Part shown: one piece after another, positions 1 to 12,959 of the stretch
How positions within the stretch are numbered: position 1 is the stretch's first letter
Layout: each line of letters opens with the position of its first letter
Origin: Plantago major
Lineage: Eukaryota > Streptophyta > Magnoliopsida > Lamiales > Plantaginaceae
Direction: 5' to 3'
NCBI GenBank assembly: GCA_026545765.1
Contig: JAIFAC010000126.1
Location: 108,318-172,317, forward strand
DNA length: 64,000 nucleotides
Notes under the pieces: model-generated
What the model was told of the DNA's origin: nothing
What the model saw: only the letters and a program-made list of their open reading frames with translations
Database searches by the model: none
Translations under genes and position numbers: made by a program

Positions 1-61
1 AAAGTATTAAATGAATATGCTTGTCTAATTTTTCATCATTTTGTCCGGTTACAAATTTCAG

Positions 62-3000
62 GATTATGATCCAGATCTCCCCCCAGAGCTAGCAGCAGCA
101 GTTGGCAACCAAGACACTCCATCTGAAAGTGCCATGCCTAGAATGGCTGATGCTGGTATAATATTAGACTCAGCAACTGTGCGCGGACGTCCACCACCTG
201 TATGTGTATTTTTTGCCCTGGTTGCTATAGCATTTAGCTTTGATGCTTGTGGTTGCATGATTTTAATATCTTATTTGTGCTATTTCATGTGTATTTTCTG
301 GAAATTATTTGCCAGTGGAATTGTCATGAAAAATTCTATGGATGTTTGATTGGAGATTGGACTAAGATTAAAAATAATGATTAGACGCAGGACACATTTT
401 ACTTAAACATAGGACATTTTTTGGAAAATTGTATTGTTGTATAGGATCTTTAGTACATTTCAGTAATGTACTAATGTGCAGTGGTAGACCTAACTTTTAC
501 GGGTTTTGATTTGAAATACTAACCTGACCTGCTATTTGATGTGATCTCAGCCTGTTGGCAGACCAATACCGGTAGAAATATCATCTGGGGATCGTCTCCC
601 ATCAGTTGATACTAGGCGTCAGCGGATGCATGATAATGATGCCATTATTGAGGTAAGTTGTTATCCTCTTTTTCTACATGAGCATGAATTGCTGCTTGTC
701 TTGTAAAGAAGCAAATTTGTAAACATATGCCGTCTTTGGGAAACAGATTGTCTGCCACAGCTCCAAGGATGATGAAGATTCAGCGGAGCACCAAGAAGAT
801 ATATCAGGCGAGGTGGACATTGGAGGGGGCGATGAAATTGATGACCCTCAACATGATGATGATGTAGATCATAATGATCACATATCACATGCATATAATG
901 GTCTAAAGAGGGAACCTCTACCAAAAAGAGGACATTCTAAGCAATCGTTTCCAGAAGAACCTGTGCAATTACAACATGATGGAAAGATTGGTGTCCTTGT
1001 CGATGCAAGGTACATGAATGCTTCTTTTCTAGCTTACTTGGAGTTTATCTTTTACTTCCTGATCAAATTTGATCTTAGCTTGAGGTGCTTCTTAAGAGCC
1101 TAAGAGCTGAAGCTGTTTCTATATATATTCAACATTGCAGAACATGTTTATTTTGGTGTGGAATATTGAACTAAACATATGCACATATAATGAACTTGCG
1201 CTGTCAAACTATAAAGTTGCATGCAAATGATAAATTCATCAAGTACTTGGACTCTACTTGAACACTGGATTGTCCACATTGAAGAAACACTTCAAGTCTT
1301 TGTTGCATGCTTAGTTAATGTAGTAAAATCATTGATAATTCTGATCATAGTCGAACTGTTAGCTGATTTCTGCCTGACTTACTCTAGACCATCATGACAT
1401 AATGCAAAATGTCAAACAATGTGGCTTCTATATCTAATTAGTTAAAGCTCTTAGTCATTCATGCTTTTGTTCAAGAATATATGTTAAGCATGTCAATTTT
1501 TTTTGGTATAATTTTTTAAAAGTTTGTGCTACCATGACTCCAGGATTGCAATGTTGTTTATGTTTGAACTGCGCACTACTATAGGATAATATCAAGCAAA
1601 CTCTTTTGAAACTTTCCTAATGATTATAGGTCTGCAAAAGGAAGAGGGCGTGTGAGATCCCCCAAGATGACTGCAAGAGCCGATAATAGACAAGAAAAGA
1701 TAATAGACAATGCAGATGAAGAATCATTCGATAGTGAGAACAGTAAGCAAAGTCACAGTCTTCCATCATCTCCTCGCCCCATTGGATCTGATGGTGATCA
1801 GACTCTTACAGCCAAGGATGATATAAATGATAATAAATCTGATGGAAGCTTTGGCACCGGAGGAGAGGATGTGGCTGTGGATGAAGACAATAATGATATC
1901 CCTGAAGATAAACAAAAACTTAGTTCGCAAAAGGAACAGGTCTCTCAGGAAAATGATGAAGATGGAGATGAAGCTCTTCAGGACAGTAAAGCAAGGTCAG
2001 GAAGTAGTAAAGATAACCGTAAGTTTCGTGATGGTGAAGATGAAGTTCTTCAGGACAGGCGCCCTCCAAGGTCGGGTAACATCAAGATACCCATTGGAGA
2101 TGAGGATTATGTTCGTAGGAAAGTTCGGCATGAAAGAGATGAAACTGGAAGAAAGCATTTGTCAGCGAAAGGGAGGGAAGAGTCTTATACGTGGAAATGG
2201 TGACCCTAACTTACCAATTCGTCGGCACATGAAAGGTGAAAGCACAGACTGGAGGAAGGATAGTAATACATCTGAAGGAAACTGGCAATGGAAAGACGAA
2301 GAACGTTATGGCAGAGGTTTCAGAGCTGAAGAAGCAAGAAAGACAGACTATGGCGTGGATACTGGCTCCAGGAACCGGGTTAAGGTTAGAGAGAGCGAGA
2401 AGACTTCAAAAGATGAACATCACCAACCAAGAACTTTGGTGGATAGTGGAAGTTGGAGGGCAGCTAATCATGATCGAGATGCCAGATCAAAGCCGAGAGA
2501 TGGTGATCAAAGTCTAAAGAGTAGAAGGGGGAAGGTGGATGATATCCAGAACAAGAAGAGGAAAGAGGGGGCGTATTTGAGTCGTGAACATGCTGTGAAG
2601 GAAGATATCTCCCATAGTCACAGGGAAACTAGCAGCAGGAGGAAGAGAGAAAGAGATGATGTATCTGATCAGTGGAAAAGAGACGAGCAAGCCAGAGGCA
2701 AAGGTGAGGAGCTGCATTATGTTAGGCACAGAGAAGATGATCCCTTGCAGAGGGAGAGAAATGATCGTGAAAGAGAGCATGATGAATGGCATAGACTGAA
2801 ACTTACCCCTGAAGATATTATACCTAGGAGGGAAAGGGAAGACACACGACCGATGATGAGAGTTGGCCGTGCTACTGAAGACAAATCATGGAATAGCCAT
2901 TCAAGAAAAAAGGATGACTATAGGGGATCTAGCAAAGAGTACCACCCAAATGATGTGGGGCGGCACAGCGATCAGTTTAAGAGAAAGGATCGGGTTGAAA

Positions 3001-6000
3001 GTGAAAGTTTTATGCAGCATAGGGCCCAGGAAGATCTGTATGCACGTGGAAATCAATTAGGCCATGATGAAAAGAGAACAAGATATGAAAGACCAGGTTC
3101 TCGCAATGATCGTGCTTCCCATGCATACGATACTTCTCGGGTGCATGAACATAGACAGAAGGAAACTAGAAGAAAGGGTAAAGATTCTGAAAGTGTTGGT
3201 CATGGTTCTTCACTCCCATCTAAGAAGAATCTGGATGAGCAAGGTGGCCAGACAAGTCAGACGGTATGTGCTTCTCTGGAACCCATGTAATAAAATTTGG
3301 AAGTATAATAAATAAGAAGCTGAAGCTGTGATACTTGGTAGATACAGAAACTGTATTGAGTGGTAGGGTATAATTATCCAGATGGTATACAAAAGTTGAA
3401 TCCACAATTGACATAGATTCACTTGGCCAGTAACTTTGTTAATGCATCCAACTATTCTTGGCAGTAAAGGAATGTGATCGGTAAGAAAGAAAAATCATAT
3501 ACATGTATAAAGCTTTATTACGGTTTCTAATGACTTTATATTAATTAATTGCTCATCAACTTTGTTAAAGATCTTGTGCAATAATTGAAAAGCTTTCTAA
3601 ATCACCACCAACAAAGAAGAATTTTACAGCAGTAAGATCTGAGCTTGTGCTGACTTACTGGTGAGCATGCTAAAGTTCTTATTTATTATTAACACCACAA
3701 ATTCCAGCCCGGGTTAAAACTCAGTTCTGCACTTCTGCTAATTTTTTTCCTTCAAAGTGGGCATTTATGCAACTGAGGCATATTTCAGTGGTTTGAAAAT
3801 GCCATTCCAGAGGTTGATTTCATTCCTTTCTCTTGAATATTGCATGAAAATTTTCAATTATCACTGGCGTTGGCAACTTATAGCTCTTAATGGTTTTGGC
3901 ATTAATAGCATGCTGGAGTAATTAAAATAAACTTATCTGTGAGATAGAATTGTATGGTCTCAACAGACACCTCATGATTATAACTTCGTTCCTTAATAAT
4001 AGGAATAATTTTGTACAGGACATAAGTGCTTCCTTGTAAACCCAGTGTATTTATCTATTTCAGTATTTCCTTTGTGAAGAAACTGATCTATGTTTCACAA
4101 TCAAACAGGCATAAGTCTGTTTACTCGTTTTTATTTTATTTCTGCCAGTCTTTTTATGGCATGTTTCATTTAACCCTTTAAATTTTATTACCTTCACGCC
4201 CAACCGAAATTCATTTGGTATGTTTATTTTGCGTCATTATTCAGTTTCCCCTCAGATATCTTTTTCTCTTCAATGATCAGCTAATAATTTGTTCTGAGAT
4301 GTGTGATATCTGTTCTGTCATCATTGAGTTTTCCTACATCTACAGTTCAAAATTGTGGAAACTACCTAAATTTTGGATAAAATACCTGCAGTTCAGTTTA
4401 CCCGTTTTTTACATCAATTTTTTTTGGTATAATGAAGGTTGCTATTATAATGATAGTGAGATTGTTGCATGCAATTCCTGATAAACTGTTTTGGTTTCCA
4501 GCTTGTGTCTGATGTTTTGTACCTGTACTGATGCATACATATTCTAATGTGATGGCCTTATTCATCACTCTAGGATTTTCATGTTATTTTTGCACCAATG
4601 AAGATGTTGCAACCGAATGATAAGTTAAATATTGTTGGACCTTTGCATCTTCAAGTTGATGTTTTCTGTCTTATTGTCACTTATATGAATTTACTGATTT
4701 AGAAACCTCTGCATTGCTCATCAAGTTGTTGGAGGTTACTGCTCCTGTGATTCTTGTAGGCCTTCATTTGTAGTGGTTCAATAATACTCCCTTCGTCCCA
4801 TTTAAAAGGTACCAAACGAGTTTGCATGCCCATGCCGAACTTTGATCGAGAATTACCTGTTACTAATTTTTTGAATATTATTATATTATAAAAATACATT
4901 TCGTAGTCTAAATTTGTGGTCAAAATTCACATGCTAACTCGTATGGTAGTTTTAAGCGGGACAGAGGGAGTATGTTGCTTTTCTGTTATGGTTTATCATG
5001 TTAGGATTCTCTTTATTCTTTGATTATTTGGTGATGGTATTTTAATTACTTGCCGACAAGAGACTTGTTATTTGCTACCATTACCATCTTTTCAACATTC
5101 AAAATGACCACTGTAATTCTTCTAATCTTCTAAGCTGCATGCTGATATGTGGAGGTTAATATTCTTACAATCATGGTATATTGTTGCACAAATGATTTTG
5201 CTTTAGCTACATGCTGAGTCGCTGACTTACCTTTAATGACGCTTACTGTATAACCCACTATGTGAGACTGTTCTTGCTTTCATCCTGTGTGAATCTGTTT
5301 CACTCATCTTAGACTTGTTTCTTATGTTGAACGAACAACTTTTCTGGCGTTCTCATGTTAACTCGTTTCATCATTGCATCCACCATTTGGGTGGGACCCA
5401 AATTTTGCCATACTGCACAACCTTTTGTTCTAATAATTCAAGGATTTAGAGCCTTGGCACTCTACTAAGATCCTTGTACAGCATTGAGTCTGTATCAGGC
5501 AAGTTTTGTATATGTCGGTGTGTCATAAGATCTTTAACAGTTCAAGACATTCTGTTGAGGACAGGAACCTATAATCTGCAGTAATTAAGTGTTCACCGTA
5601 CTTGGTTTTCTAGTGGATATATTTTGGCCGGCATAACCACTAATGTTTCATTTCCATGATGGCTTCTGGCATATGCATGACCTGTTGATCCCATTCCATC
5701 TCTACTGTTTTGCATTTTTTGGGTCATGTTCAGATGGAAGTTCATTGAGAGAACCTTGGTTTTGAACAGGCCTTTTGAAAGTCTCTCCCCTGCTTTCCTT
5801 TTTTCAGGTGAACTTGAGAGGCAAATCTGAGCGAGAAAATGGTGAGAATGATGCTCATGCAAATCGCCAATCCCCCAAGAAGCACAAGGAAGAGGCTTCA
5901 TCAGATGAGGAGCAGGCTAACTCAAGGAGGGGACGCTCTAAATTGGAACGTTGGACAAGCAATAAGGATAGGGATTTTAGTACTACCTCGATATCATCAT

Positions 6001-6359
6001 CTTCAGTGAGAAACAAAGATATAGATACACTCAACACTGGAGCTCCCATGGTTAATGGACTACATGAAGAACTTTCCAAAAAGATTGAAGATAAGCCACA
6101 ACCTTCGGTTGAAGATAAAGATACTAGTACAGATAGAAATGTCAAACCAGAACTGATGGAAGATAAACACTTGGACACAGTTGCAAAGTTGAAGAAGAGA
6201 AGCGAGCGTTTCAAGCTCCCCATGCCCAGTGAAAAAGAAACTGTCGCGATCAAGAAAACAGAGAGCGAACCGTTGCCTCCTGCAGAAACTGAAACTGCAC
6301 CAGTTTCAGAAATCAAACCTGAGCGACCAGCAAGGAAAAGGAGGTGGACTGGTAATTAA
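62..6359 (+). CDS. FIPS5: FIP1[V]-like polyadenylation factor, C-terminal part (5' truncated by window, frameshifted)
   Basis: Five exons with GT-AG borders are visible: 62-199, 551-652, 747-1009, 1630-3263 and 5808-6359 (stop TAA 6357-6359), about 895 codons. FIP1 proteins bridge poly(A) polymerase and the CPSF complex during nuclear pre-mRNA 3'-end formation. The Fip1 core motif must lie upstream of the window. What is seen is the long plant-specific tail: an acidic stretch (exon 3, GDEIDDPQHDDDVDHND), then a very hydrophilic Arg/Asp/Glu-rich region (exon 4), then a conserved C-terminus with SERFKLPMPSEKE and the terminal ARKRRWTGN, which I recognise from Arabidopsis FIPS5-like proteins. 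Exons 3 and 4 together are 1897 nt, one more than a multiple of three, and the reading frame shifts near 2201. The last intron (3264-5807) is long and holds a MITE. Identification is by remembered similarity; no alignment was run. Confidence 0.85.
2198..2206 (+). other. Single-base frameshift in the FIPS5-like large exon
   Basis: From 1630 the exon reads openly in one frame to a TGA at 2201-2203. The frame one base later is open from there to the donor at 3263 and carries the expected hydrophilic tail. Skipping the T at 2201 turns TGG-TGA-CCC into TGG-GAC-CCT, giving a W-D-P tripeptide that fits the plant family. No GT-AG pair nearby would explain the shift as an intron. It is either a one-base insertion or a sequence error. 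Confidence 0.75.
4787..4970. mobile_element. Stowaway-like MITE in the last FIPS5 intron
   Basis: A 184-bp element begins CTCCCTTCGTCCCATTTAAA and ends with the inverted form GCGGGACAGAGGGAG, flanked on both sides by TA (4785-4786 and 4971-4972). TA duplications and CTCCCTCCGTCCC termini are the standard signature of Stowaway/mariner-type MITEs. It has no coding capacity. Confidence 0.85.
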
Positions 6360-7236
6360 AGGTGGAAAAGATGAGATAAGTTTTTATCTTTTTCAGCGGT
6401 TTTTCCATCTGTTCTTGGAGTACGACGCTTGTTATATTGCCTTTTGATATACCCATTTACTTATCCATAAACTATAGTTGGGCTGTCAACTTTTCTTTAT
6501 TTTGTGGAGTCTGAGTACATGTATGTACCTTTATGAAACCCTGACATTATACTGGCCAACGACTGGCAAACAATATCACGTTTTATACCCTGTTATATGG
6601 TAAACACGTTTAGCTTCGGAGAATTAGATAAGGTAAGGCAGAAGCTATCAGCTGGACGTGGCCAGTGTTGAATTGGGTCTCTGCCGCTCTCAGTCATGGT
6701 GACTTGTAGAGGAAAAGGCTTGGACAGGAGTCGCAGGACATAGCCTATAATAGTGATTGATTCAGAACAGCTGATTTGTACTGGTGATGTGTTGTAGTTT
6801 ACTTGATTACAGATCTATTTTTCTCTCTGTCATTGTTTTCGAACCAGCTGATTCTGGAAACCTTGCTTGTGAATTGAGAACCAAGAGTTGTTGCAGTTGA
6901 TAGTTCAAAATTTTAAAGGGAAAAAATTAGAGCTTTTGTAACTCAACTTTTTCCACTTCTGGTTCCCTTTCTGCTTCCAAGGCATCAAGAATTAATTTTT
7001 TTCCTTCAAAAAATACATGTAACAAAAACTCCAACTCTTCTCCCTTCGGGGACATCGGATAAAATTGGAACGATATAGAGAAAACTCCAACTCTTTCTAC
7101 AAAACAAAAGTAGATATTTGCAACATGAAAAACACTACCCCTAAAACGTTTGAATTCGTACCACAAAACTTTATACATTATTAAGCTGCCTTACATCCAA
7201 TAAATGATAAAAAATTCTAACATCGCACCTAAATTA
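6360..7236. other. 3' UTR and downstream spacer of the FIPS5-like gene
   Basis: The T-rich sequence after the stop codon probably includes the 3' UTR. I could not place a polyadenylation signal with confidence. No ORF or repeat worth naming was seen. Confidence 0.4.
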
Positions 7237-7238
7237 TA

Positions 7239-7471
7239 CTCCCTCTGCCCCGGTTTCAATTACCTGTGGGACCGGACATAAGTTTTAAGAAAAAAGTTAA
7301 TAAAATAGGAGAGATGGTAATAAAGTAGGAAATAGATTGAATAAAGTAGAAGAAATAGTGAATAAAATATGAGAGATAATGAATAATATAGGAGATAGAT
7401 TTTCCATTAAAAGAATGGGTAATTGAATTTGGACGGATCAAAATGGAATACGGGTAAATGAAACTGGGACG
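7239..7471. mobile_element. Stowaway-like MITE, degenerate right end
   Basis: The left terminus CTCCCTCTGCCCCGGTTTCA is preceded by TA. The right end reads GGGTAAATGAAACTGGGACG followed by TA and pairs with the left end, but lacks the final GGAG. The length is about 233 bp. Confidence 0.65.
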
Positions 7472-8460
7472 TACCTCACTAAAGGTACCCAGTTTTACAA
7501 ACTTCTCACGTTTTATCATTTATATTAATTTTTCAACTAAATGAAGCGTCAAGCTGTCCATTCTAATGGATGAAGTTCCGTGCCAAACAGTAACGAAGAC
7601 ATTGTTAGAATTTGTAGGACCCGATAATCTTTTATCGTGTGTTAATCTTGTATTAACTCATGCAAAAAGTGTTTGGCTGTTTCTGACGGAATTTTAATTG
7701 ATCGAATTTTAATTGAGTTATACTAGTAACTGATAAATAGTAGTAAATAAATTTTAATTGATTTGTAAAAATTTGTGTTTGGTATAAATTTAAATTTTTT
7801 ATAAATTTAAATTGATAGTGATGAGTTTAATTGACAAATGACTCAATTGAATTTGTATACTATACACGTAAATTAAAATGCTAAGCCAAATACGAAGAAT
7901 TGTGAGGCTCAACTAAAATGGGAATTCCATTCTAAGCCGCTGGACTCAGGCATGACTTTCATTCACCACCAAAGAAAAAAAAACTCATGCAAAAAAGTGT
8001 GCCTTTTTTTTTTTTTTTTTTTTTTTGTAACTGTGGGATTTTATTTACGGAAAATTTTTATTCACCATACATGACAAATCGAGAGCATAAAACTCATTTA
8101 CTGAAAAGATAAAAGAAGTCATGCGTACATAATGTATTATCTTGGTCAAAGAAACAAGGGGTAGGGTAACTTTAATAGAGTCGCATTGTACTAATGTTAA
8201 TATTACGATCTAAACTATTGAACCAGTTCAACATTTAATCTCAACCCTTCATTTTTTATTAATGCGACAGTGCATCACACAATCGCATAATATAGTCGCA
8301 CTAAGTCGCATAATTTTTAAAAATATTATAAGGGTGAATTACTTAACACCCATTATGTTTTAAACTTAACAAAATATACCCAAAAACAATCTAAAATCAA
8401 CCTACATTAATAAAAAAAATTCACAAAACACGTATGTCATCTTAAAGAAAAAAGTTTTTG
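7472..8460. other. AT-rich intergenic spacer with a poly-T run
   Basis: No gene was recognised. There is a poly-T tract near 8006-8026 and two or three repeats of a short AATTTTAATTGA-type motif at 7690-7760, which recurs at 15350 and 20030 and is probably old repeat debris. Confidence 0.4.
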
Positions 8461-8471
8461 AGAAAAAGTGT

Positions 8472-8598
8472 CCGGAGCTCCGGCCGGAGCTAAGCTCCAT
8501 TCTTCCATGGAGCTCGAACTAGAGATCTGGTTCACCATGGAACCTCTGAGCTTCCATGGAGGACGAACCAGATCTGGTTCGAGCTTCCATGGAAGCTC
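8472..8598. repeat. Cluster of perfect palindromes
   Basis: Four perfect palindromes lie within 127 bp: CCGGAGCTCCGG (8472-8483), GCTCCGGCCGGAGC (8477-8490, overlapping the first), GAACCAGATCTGGTTC (8565-8580) and GAGCTTCCATGGAAGCTC (8581-8598). TTCCATGG half-units occur between them. The segment is much richer in GC than its surroundings. Confidence 0.85.
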
Positions 8599-8641
8599 AA
8601 TTCATTTTTCTAAAAAAATTAAATTAAATTAAAAACTTGAG

Positions 8642-8940
8642 TTGTTAAATATCCCACATCGTTTAAAAATATCCCGGACACTCTCTATAAGAGTTGTGAC
8701 AAACCCTTACAAGGCCTTTTAAGGGGTAGATGGGCCCATTTGCTCTGGTCCGTATTTGCCTGCTCTGGGCTTGCCTCTCGGTTATCACGTGTTGAGCTTG
8801 GGGTCTACCGGCTCACACGTGAGGGGGACTGTTAAATATCCCACATCGTGTGAGAATATCCTAGGCACACTATAAGAGTTGGGACAACTCTCTCCCCTTA
8901 CAAGGCCTTTTAAGAGGTAGATGAGCCCATTTCTACACTG
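8642..8940 (+). repeat. Paired direct repeats of an LTR-like plant repeat
   Basis: Two related units of about 105 bp start TGTTAAATATCCCACATCG (about 8642 and 8829) and each contains TTACAAGGCCTTTTAA and GTAGATGRGCCCATTT. The spacer between them includes TCGGTTATCACGTGTTGAGC and GGCTCACACGTGAGGGGG. The TG start and this wording are typical of short plant LTR or solo-LTR fragments. A similar pair occurs at 25490-25650. Confidence 0.55.
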
Positions 8941-10640
8941 GTAGTCGGAGCTCCGACCATCATGGTGGTGGTGGTAGTGAGTTTTGGTGAAGGAAGAGAT
9001 ATTTAGGGTTTAAAATGTAAAGAGTATATTTAGGAGATATATTTTGTAATTTTGTGTAATTTTTATTTTTTTATTTAAATTATTAAAACTGTTTACAAAT
9101 TACTAGTTTTTTATTGTTTGATTATGCTATTTGCTATATTTTAATGTTGTACTAAAATTAGTACAAATGCCAAATGATACTGTGATTAACCTAGTCCTAC
9201 AAACATGTAAGTAATTCAAACAAGTTAAGTGATAGGGATGTGGTATGGTGACTAAAGTTTTCTCCAACTAGGCACGAGTTGTACTTACTCTCGATTGGTA
9301 ATGTTGGAGCGATGTTTGTTGGTTTGTATTAAAATGTATTTTAAGAGCATTTCTTATGCACATGGTATTTCCGCACCTACATCAATAAAAAAATTGGCCA
9401 TTAAAGAGAAGTTGATAAAGAAGATGCTAAACTCAAAATATGTTACATTTCAATATAAATTTCTTATCTTATTAATTATTGAGTAATTTATTAGCTCAGT
9501 AATCTTATTTTCGAAATATATACTATATTACATGAGCATGTAGCTGGTAGCTTATAAAATCAGTTGATTGATAATCTCACTCTGGACTTGAGAGACGGAC
9601 TGATATTTTTAAGTATATGTATAATGTTTTAAACAATATCAATAATGTGTTATAAGTGAACATTTTCTTGTTGATATAGCAAATCGGCTACTCTAGATAA
9701 CTTATTAAAAAAATGAGCATGTAGCTAGTAACTTATAAACCAGTTGATTTGATAAGCTACATTAGGTAACTTATTAAAGAAAAGCGAGTCGATTTATTCA
9801 TATATTTTACATTTTGCAAATAATCTATTTTATCAACTACTTACTCCGTCCCAAATCAAATAACACATTTGATTATTATGGGCACGGAGATTAAGTAGAA
9901 TTAGAAAGGTAGGAATAAGCTCCCTGATCAAATAAGCTTACAAACCATGATCACATGGCACATGGGATAAAATGTTGCAAAAAAAAAGAAAGAAAAACAA
10001 ATGTGACATTTATGTTGAAAATGCATAAATGAAATATGCGAAATTTGAGTTGGTACATATATGGGTAATTAATTATCCAATAAAATCATTAGCATATCAT
10101 CTATCATCCAACAAATTAGTTATCAAATATCTGAAAAGTTACACGTTAGCTTATCGACTAGTATTGCATAACAAAAACTTTAATTTGCAAGCTATTATTT
10201 TTATTGAGGATATAATGTCAACTTTGAAGTAGGCATTTAAAGGGAAAAAAATATTTATAGTTTGTGATCCGGTGTCAAGTGCATGGTACATTAGAAGTTG
10301 AAGGTACAAATAAGAGGTGCATGGGCCGAGGCTTTATTGCGTAATTTGTTCAAATGGAATGTTTATTTGCTCGAATGAAGTATGTAGTTAGTTGAATTAT
10401 TACTTATGGCATATGAAAATATGAGATGTCATATTGAATTTGGTGAAGGGAAAAAAAAAAAAGAGAAATTGTGACCAATTAGATTGTAAAATGCCTCACT
10501 CATTCAACAAGGTAGGAAGGGAATATATAAAATCGAAACTATTAACTAATGGGAGCGGCTATTATCTTCAATCATATAACAATCTGATAAATCTTTCAAT
10601 TATTGAATCCCACGTCTAGATGGATATTCTAGTTAGTCAA
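8941..10640. other. AT-rich intergenic spacer
   Basis: Only small open frames without recognisable content are present (for example 9295-9486 and 10029-10232). A MITE remnant lies near 9840-9893 (CTCCGTCCCAAATCAAATAA ... GGGCACGGAG). No gene was supported. Confidence 0.4.
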
Positions 10641-10644
10641 AAGA

Positions 10645-12345
10645 TATGATATTAGAATGAAAAAAAAAAAGAGTCCGTATTGACAGAGACCCCTATATAT
10701 TATAGAGTCCGAACTTTTGTGGACAACACAAAAACATAAACAATTTACCTAAAAATTTGAAAATATGACTTTGCCGGGTCGACCCGGATTTCTTCAATGA
10801 AAAAAACTTACATTAGCTCATCATGACTTTTCAGCATCCATCGAAACATGTTGGTATTTAATTAATTGCCTATGTTTAGCATATATGAAATCATTGATAA
10901 CAACATATTTATCCAACGAAAACACATTATTTAAAAAATAGACATGAACACCAATTTCATTCATTGACCAATAAATTTCACTACACAAAGTAATAAAATA
11001 TCCAAATTTACAACACGAACTTACTACGGCTCTATTTAGCACAAGCTTATCAATTAGTTTATCAGCTCGATGAGCTTATTTTCATAGTAAACTTGTTACA
11101 TGAACATCTAACTGGTAGCTGATAAGCTGGCTGATCTGATAAGCTTGTCCAGGAAGATTATAAAAAAAAAAGTTAGTTGATTTGTTTTTATATACCATAT
11201 TTAGCAAATCAGCTAATTAATTTACTAAAAACATTTATAAAAACCAACTAACCTACCAGCTTGCGTATCAGCTACCAGTTAGTTTTGCTAAACAATGCCT
11301 ACATCTCTTCAAAAATATTTACTAAATTCACACTATTGACTTGTTCGTTGGCTCCTTCATTCACAATGTCTCCATCTTTGTAATCAATCATTTTATTTTG
11401 TTCGACCACCCTTTTTACAAAAACTTATAATACACACAACAAAAACATCAATCATTCTAAATCAAGCATAAGCTATTATATATAGAACATCACCAATTTT
11501 CTTACAAGGAACCAGCAACACAAAACAACATAGACAATTGCTACATAACAACAGGCCATTTATACCGAAAAAACTAAAACATTCAAGTTAAACCAGCAAC
11601 ACAGAACAACATATACAATTTATGCTAAAACATAGGCCATTATCCAAAAAATTAAACAATATAGAACGCATGGAAACTCATTCAAAACATTACATCTATC
11701 CATTCAAACTAAACGAATAACACATAAAAAAATAGACAATTTATGCTAACACATATGCCATTTATACAAAACAATTAAACAATACATAATGCATGGATAC
11801 TCATTTAGAAACATAACATCTATCATTAAAATAAAATAAAAACCAAACAAATCGAAAAAACAGAAGAATTGAGAGAAGAAACCTGAAAATCGAGAAAACG
11901 ACAAGGTAATGACTTATGTGTGTTGAGTAGTCGGAGTTTCGCCGGAGAAGACAACCGGAAAAGATTCGAGTTCGGTCAACATTTTTAAAAGTCGACAAAA
12001 TGGACAAATGAAACCGATAGAAAGGTAGATCGGGTCATAAGCTACTCAAAATATGCAATCAGATTTAGGATTAGTGGTCGGACGGCGGAGTAACGACCGA
12101 TTTAGTGGTTGGATAGCGGGTTTGGGAGGGGGGGGGGGGGGGAACGAAATGAAAGAAAGGGGGAAGAAACCCTTAAAATTTTGCCTTATACTAAAACCGC
12201 TTATAGATCAGGATCCAATTCTTAAACCCGCAATCTGGATCCGCAAAAAAATGTTAAAATGAGCAAGTGTTAAACAAAGATAATTTTTATGTAAAACTAG
12301 ATGGGCTTTTGGACTCTCACAAACGATTTTATGAGACTTTGTAAA
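10645..12345. mobile_element. Non-autonomous repeat element, copy 1
   Basis: This stretch and 36005-37055 share the same order of sequence: a left part with GAGACCCCTATATAT, a central block (about 11896-12004 here, 36619-36720 there) with CGACAAGGTAATGACTTATG and AGACAACCGGAAA, and a right end with TTTTTGGACTCTCACAAA. The right end resembles the AGTCTCATGAGAGACGG-type termini elsewhere in the window. No transposase is seen, and exact ends are uncertain. A run of about 15 G lies at 12127-12141. Confidence 0.45.
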
Positions 12346-12959
12346 AAGGAAAAAAAATGAAAACTTGAAGAAAATCGATAAAGAAAAGAAAAAGGAAGAA
12401 AAAAAAAAAGAGATTGTACTTCACGTCTTGAGGACTCGTTCCCTGCGCCTACTACTTATGACTCCAACCCCCTTGACAATGAGCATCAAGGGAGATAGAC
12501 GTGCTTAAACTGTGTAAGATATACTATTGTTTAACTTTCTTTTTAGTTGATTAAACAAAAAGTTTGATAAATTGATTTCAAGAAGAAAAATTACTATTTT
12601 TTGTATTTTAAATGAAAAAGAAGCGGTATAAAGTTACAAATGCCGAAATTTTAGTGGTTATTAATCACTAGAATTTCAAATAAAAAGATGTAGACAACAA
12701 AATTCTTCTACTCTAAAGTGATATTTAAAAAAAAAACTAGTATATAGAAAGCAAAATACAATTTTCTAGCATTTTTAAAATTTTACTAAATTAAATTCTA
12801 AAATAAAATTGCTACATTATTTTCTAATATAGTATAATTTAAATAAAATTATGTCACATGGCCAATATGGAAAGAAAACAATGCAAATTTGATATTAAAT
12901 ATATGGTTTGAATCAAATATAGATCATATATTTATGGACGAATAGAAATGCATTCTTCT

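Noticed and set aside
1827..2200. The first 125 codons of the long open frame 1827-3290 (Met/Lys-rich)
   Set aside because: This part is out of frame with the FIPS5-like exon, which reads in the neighbouring frame until 2201; only the part after about 2202 is the real frame.
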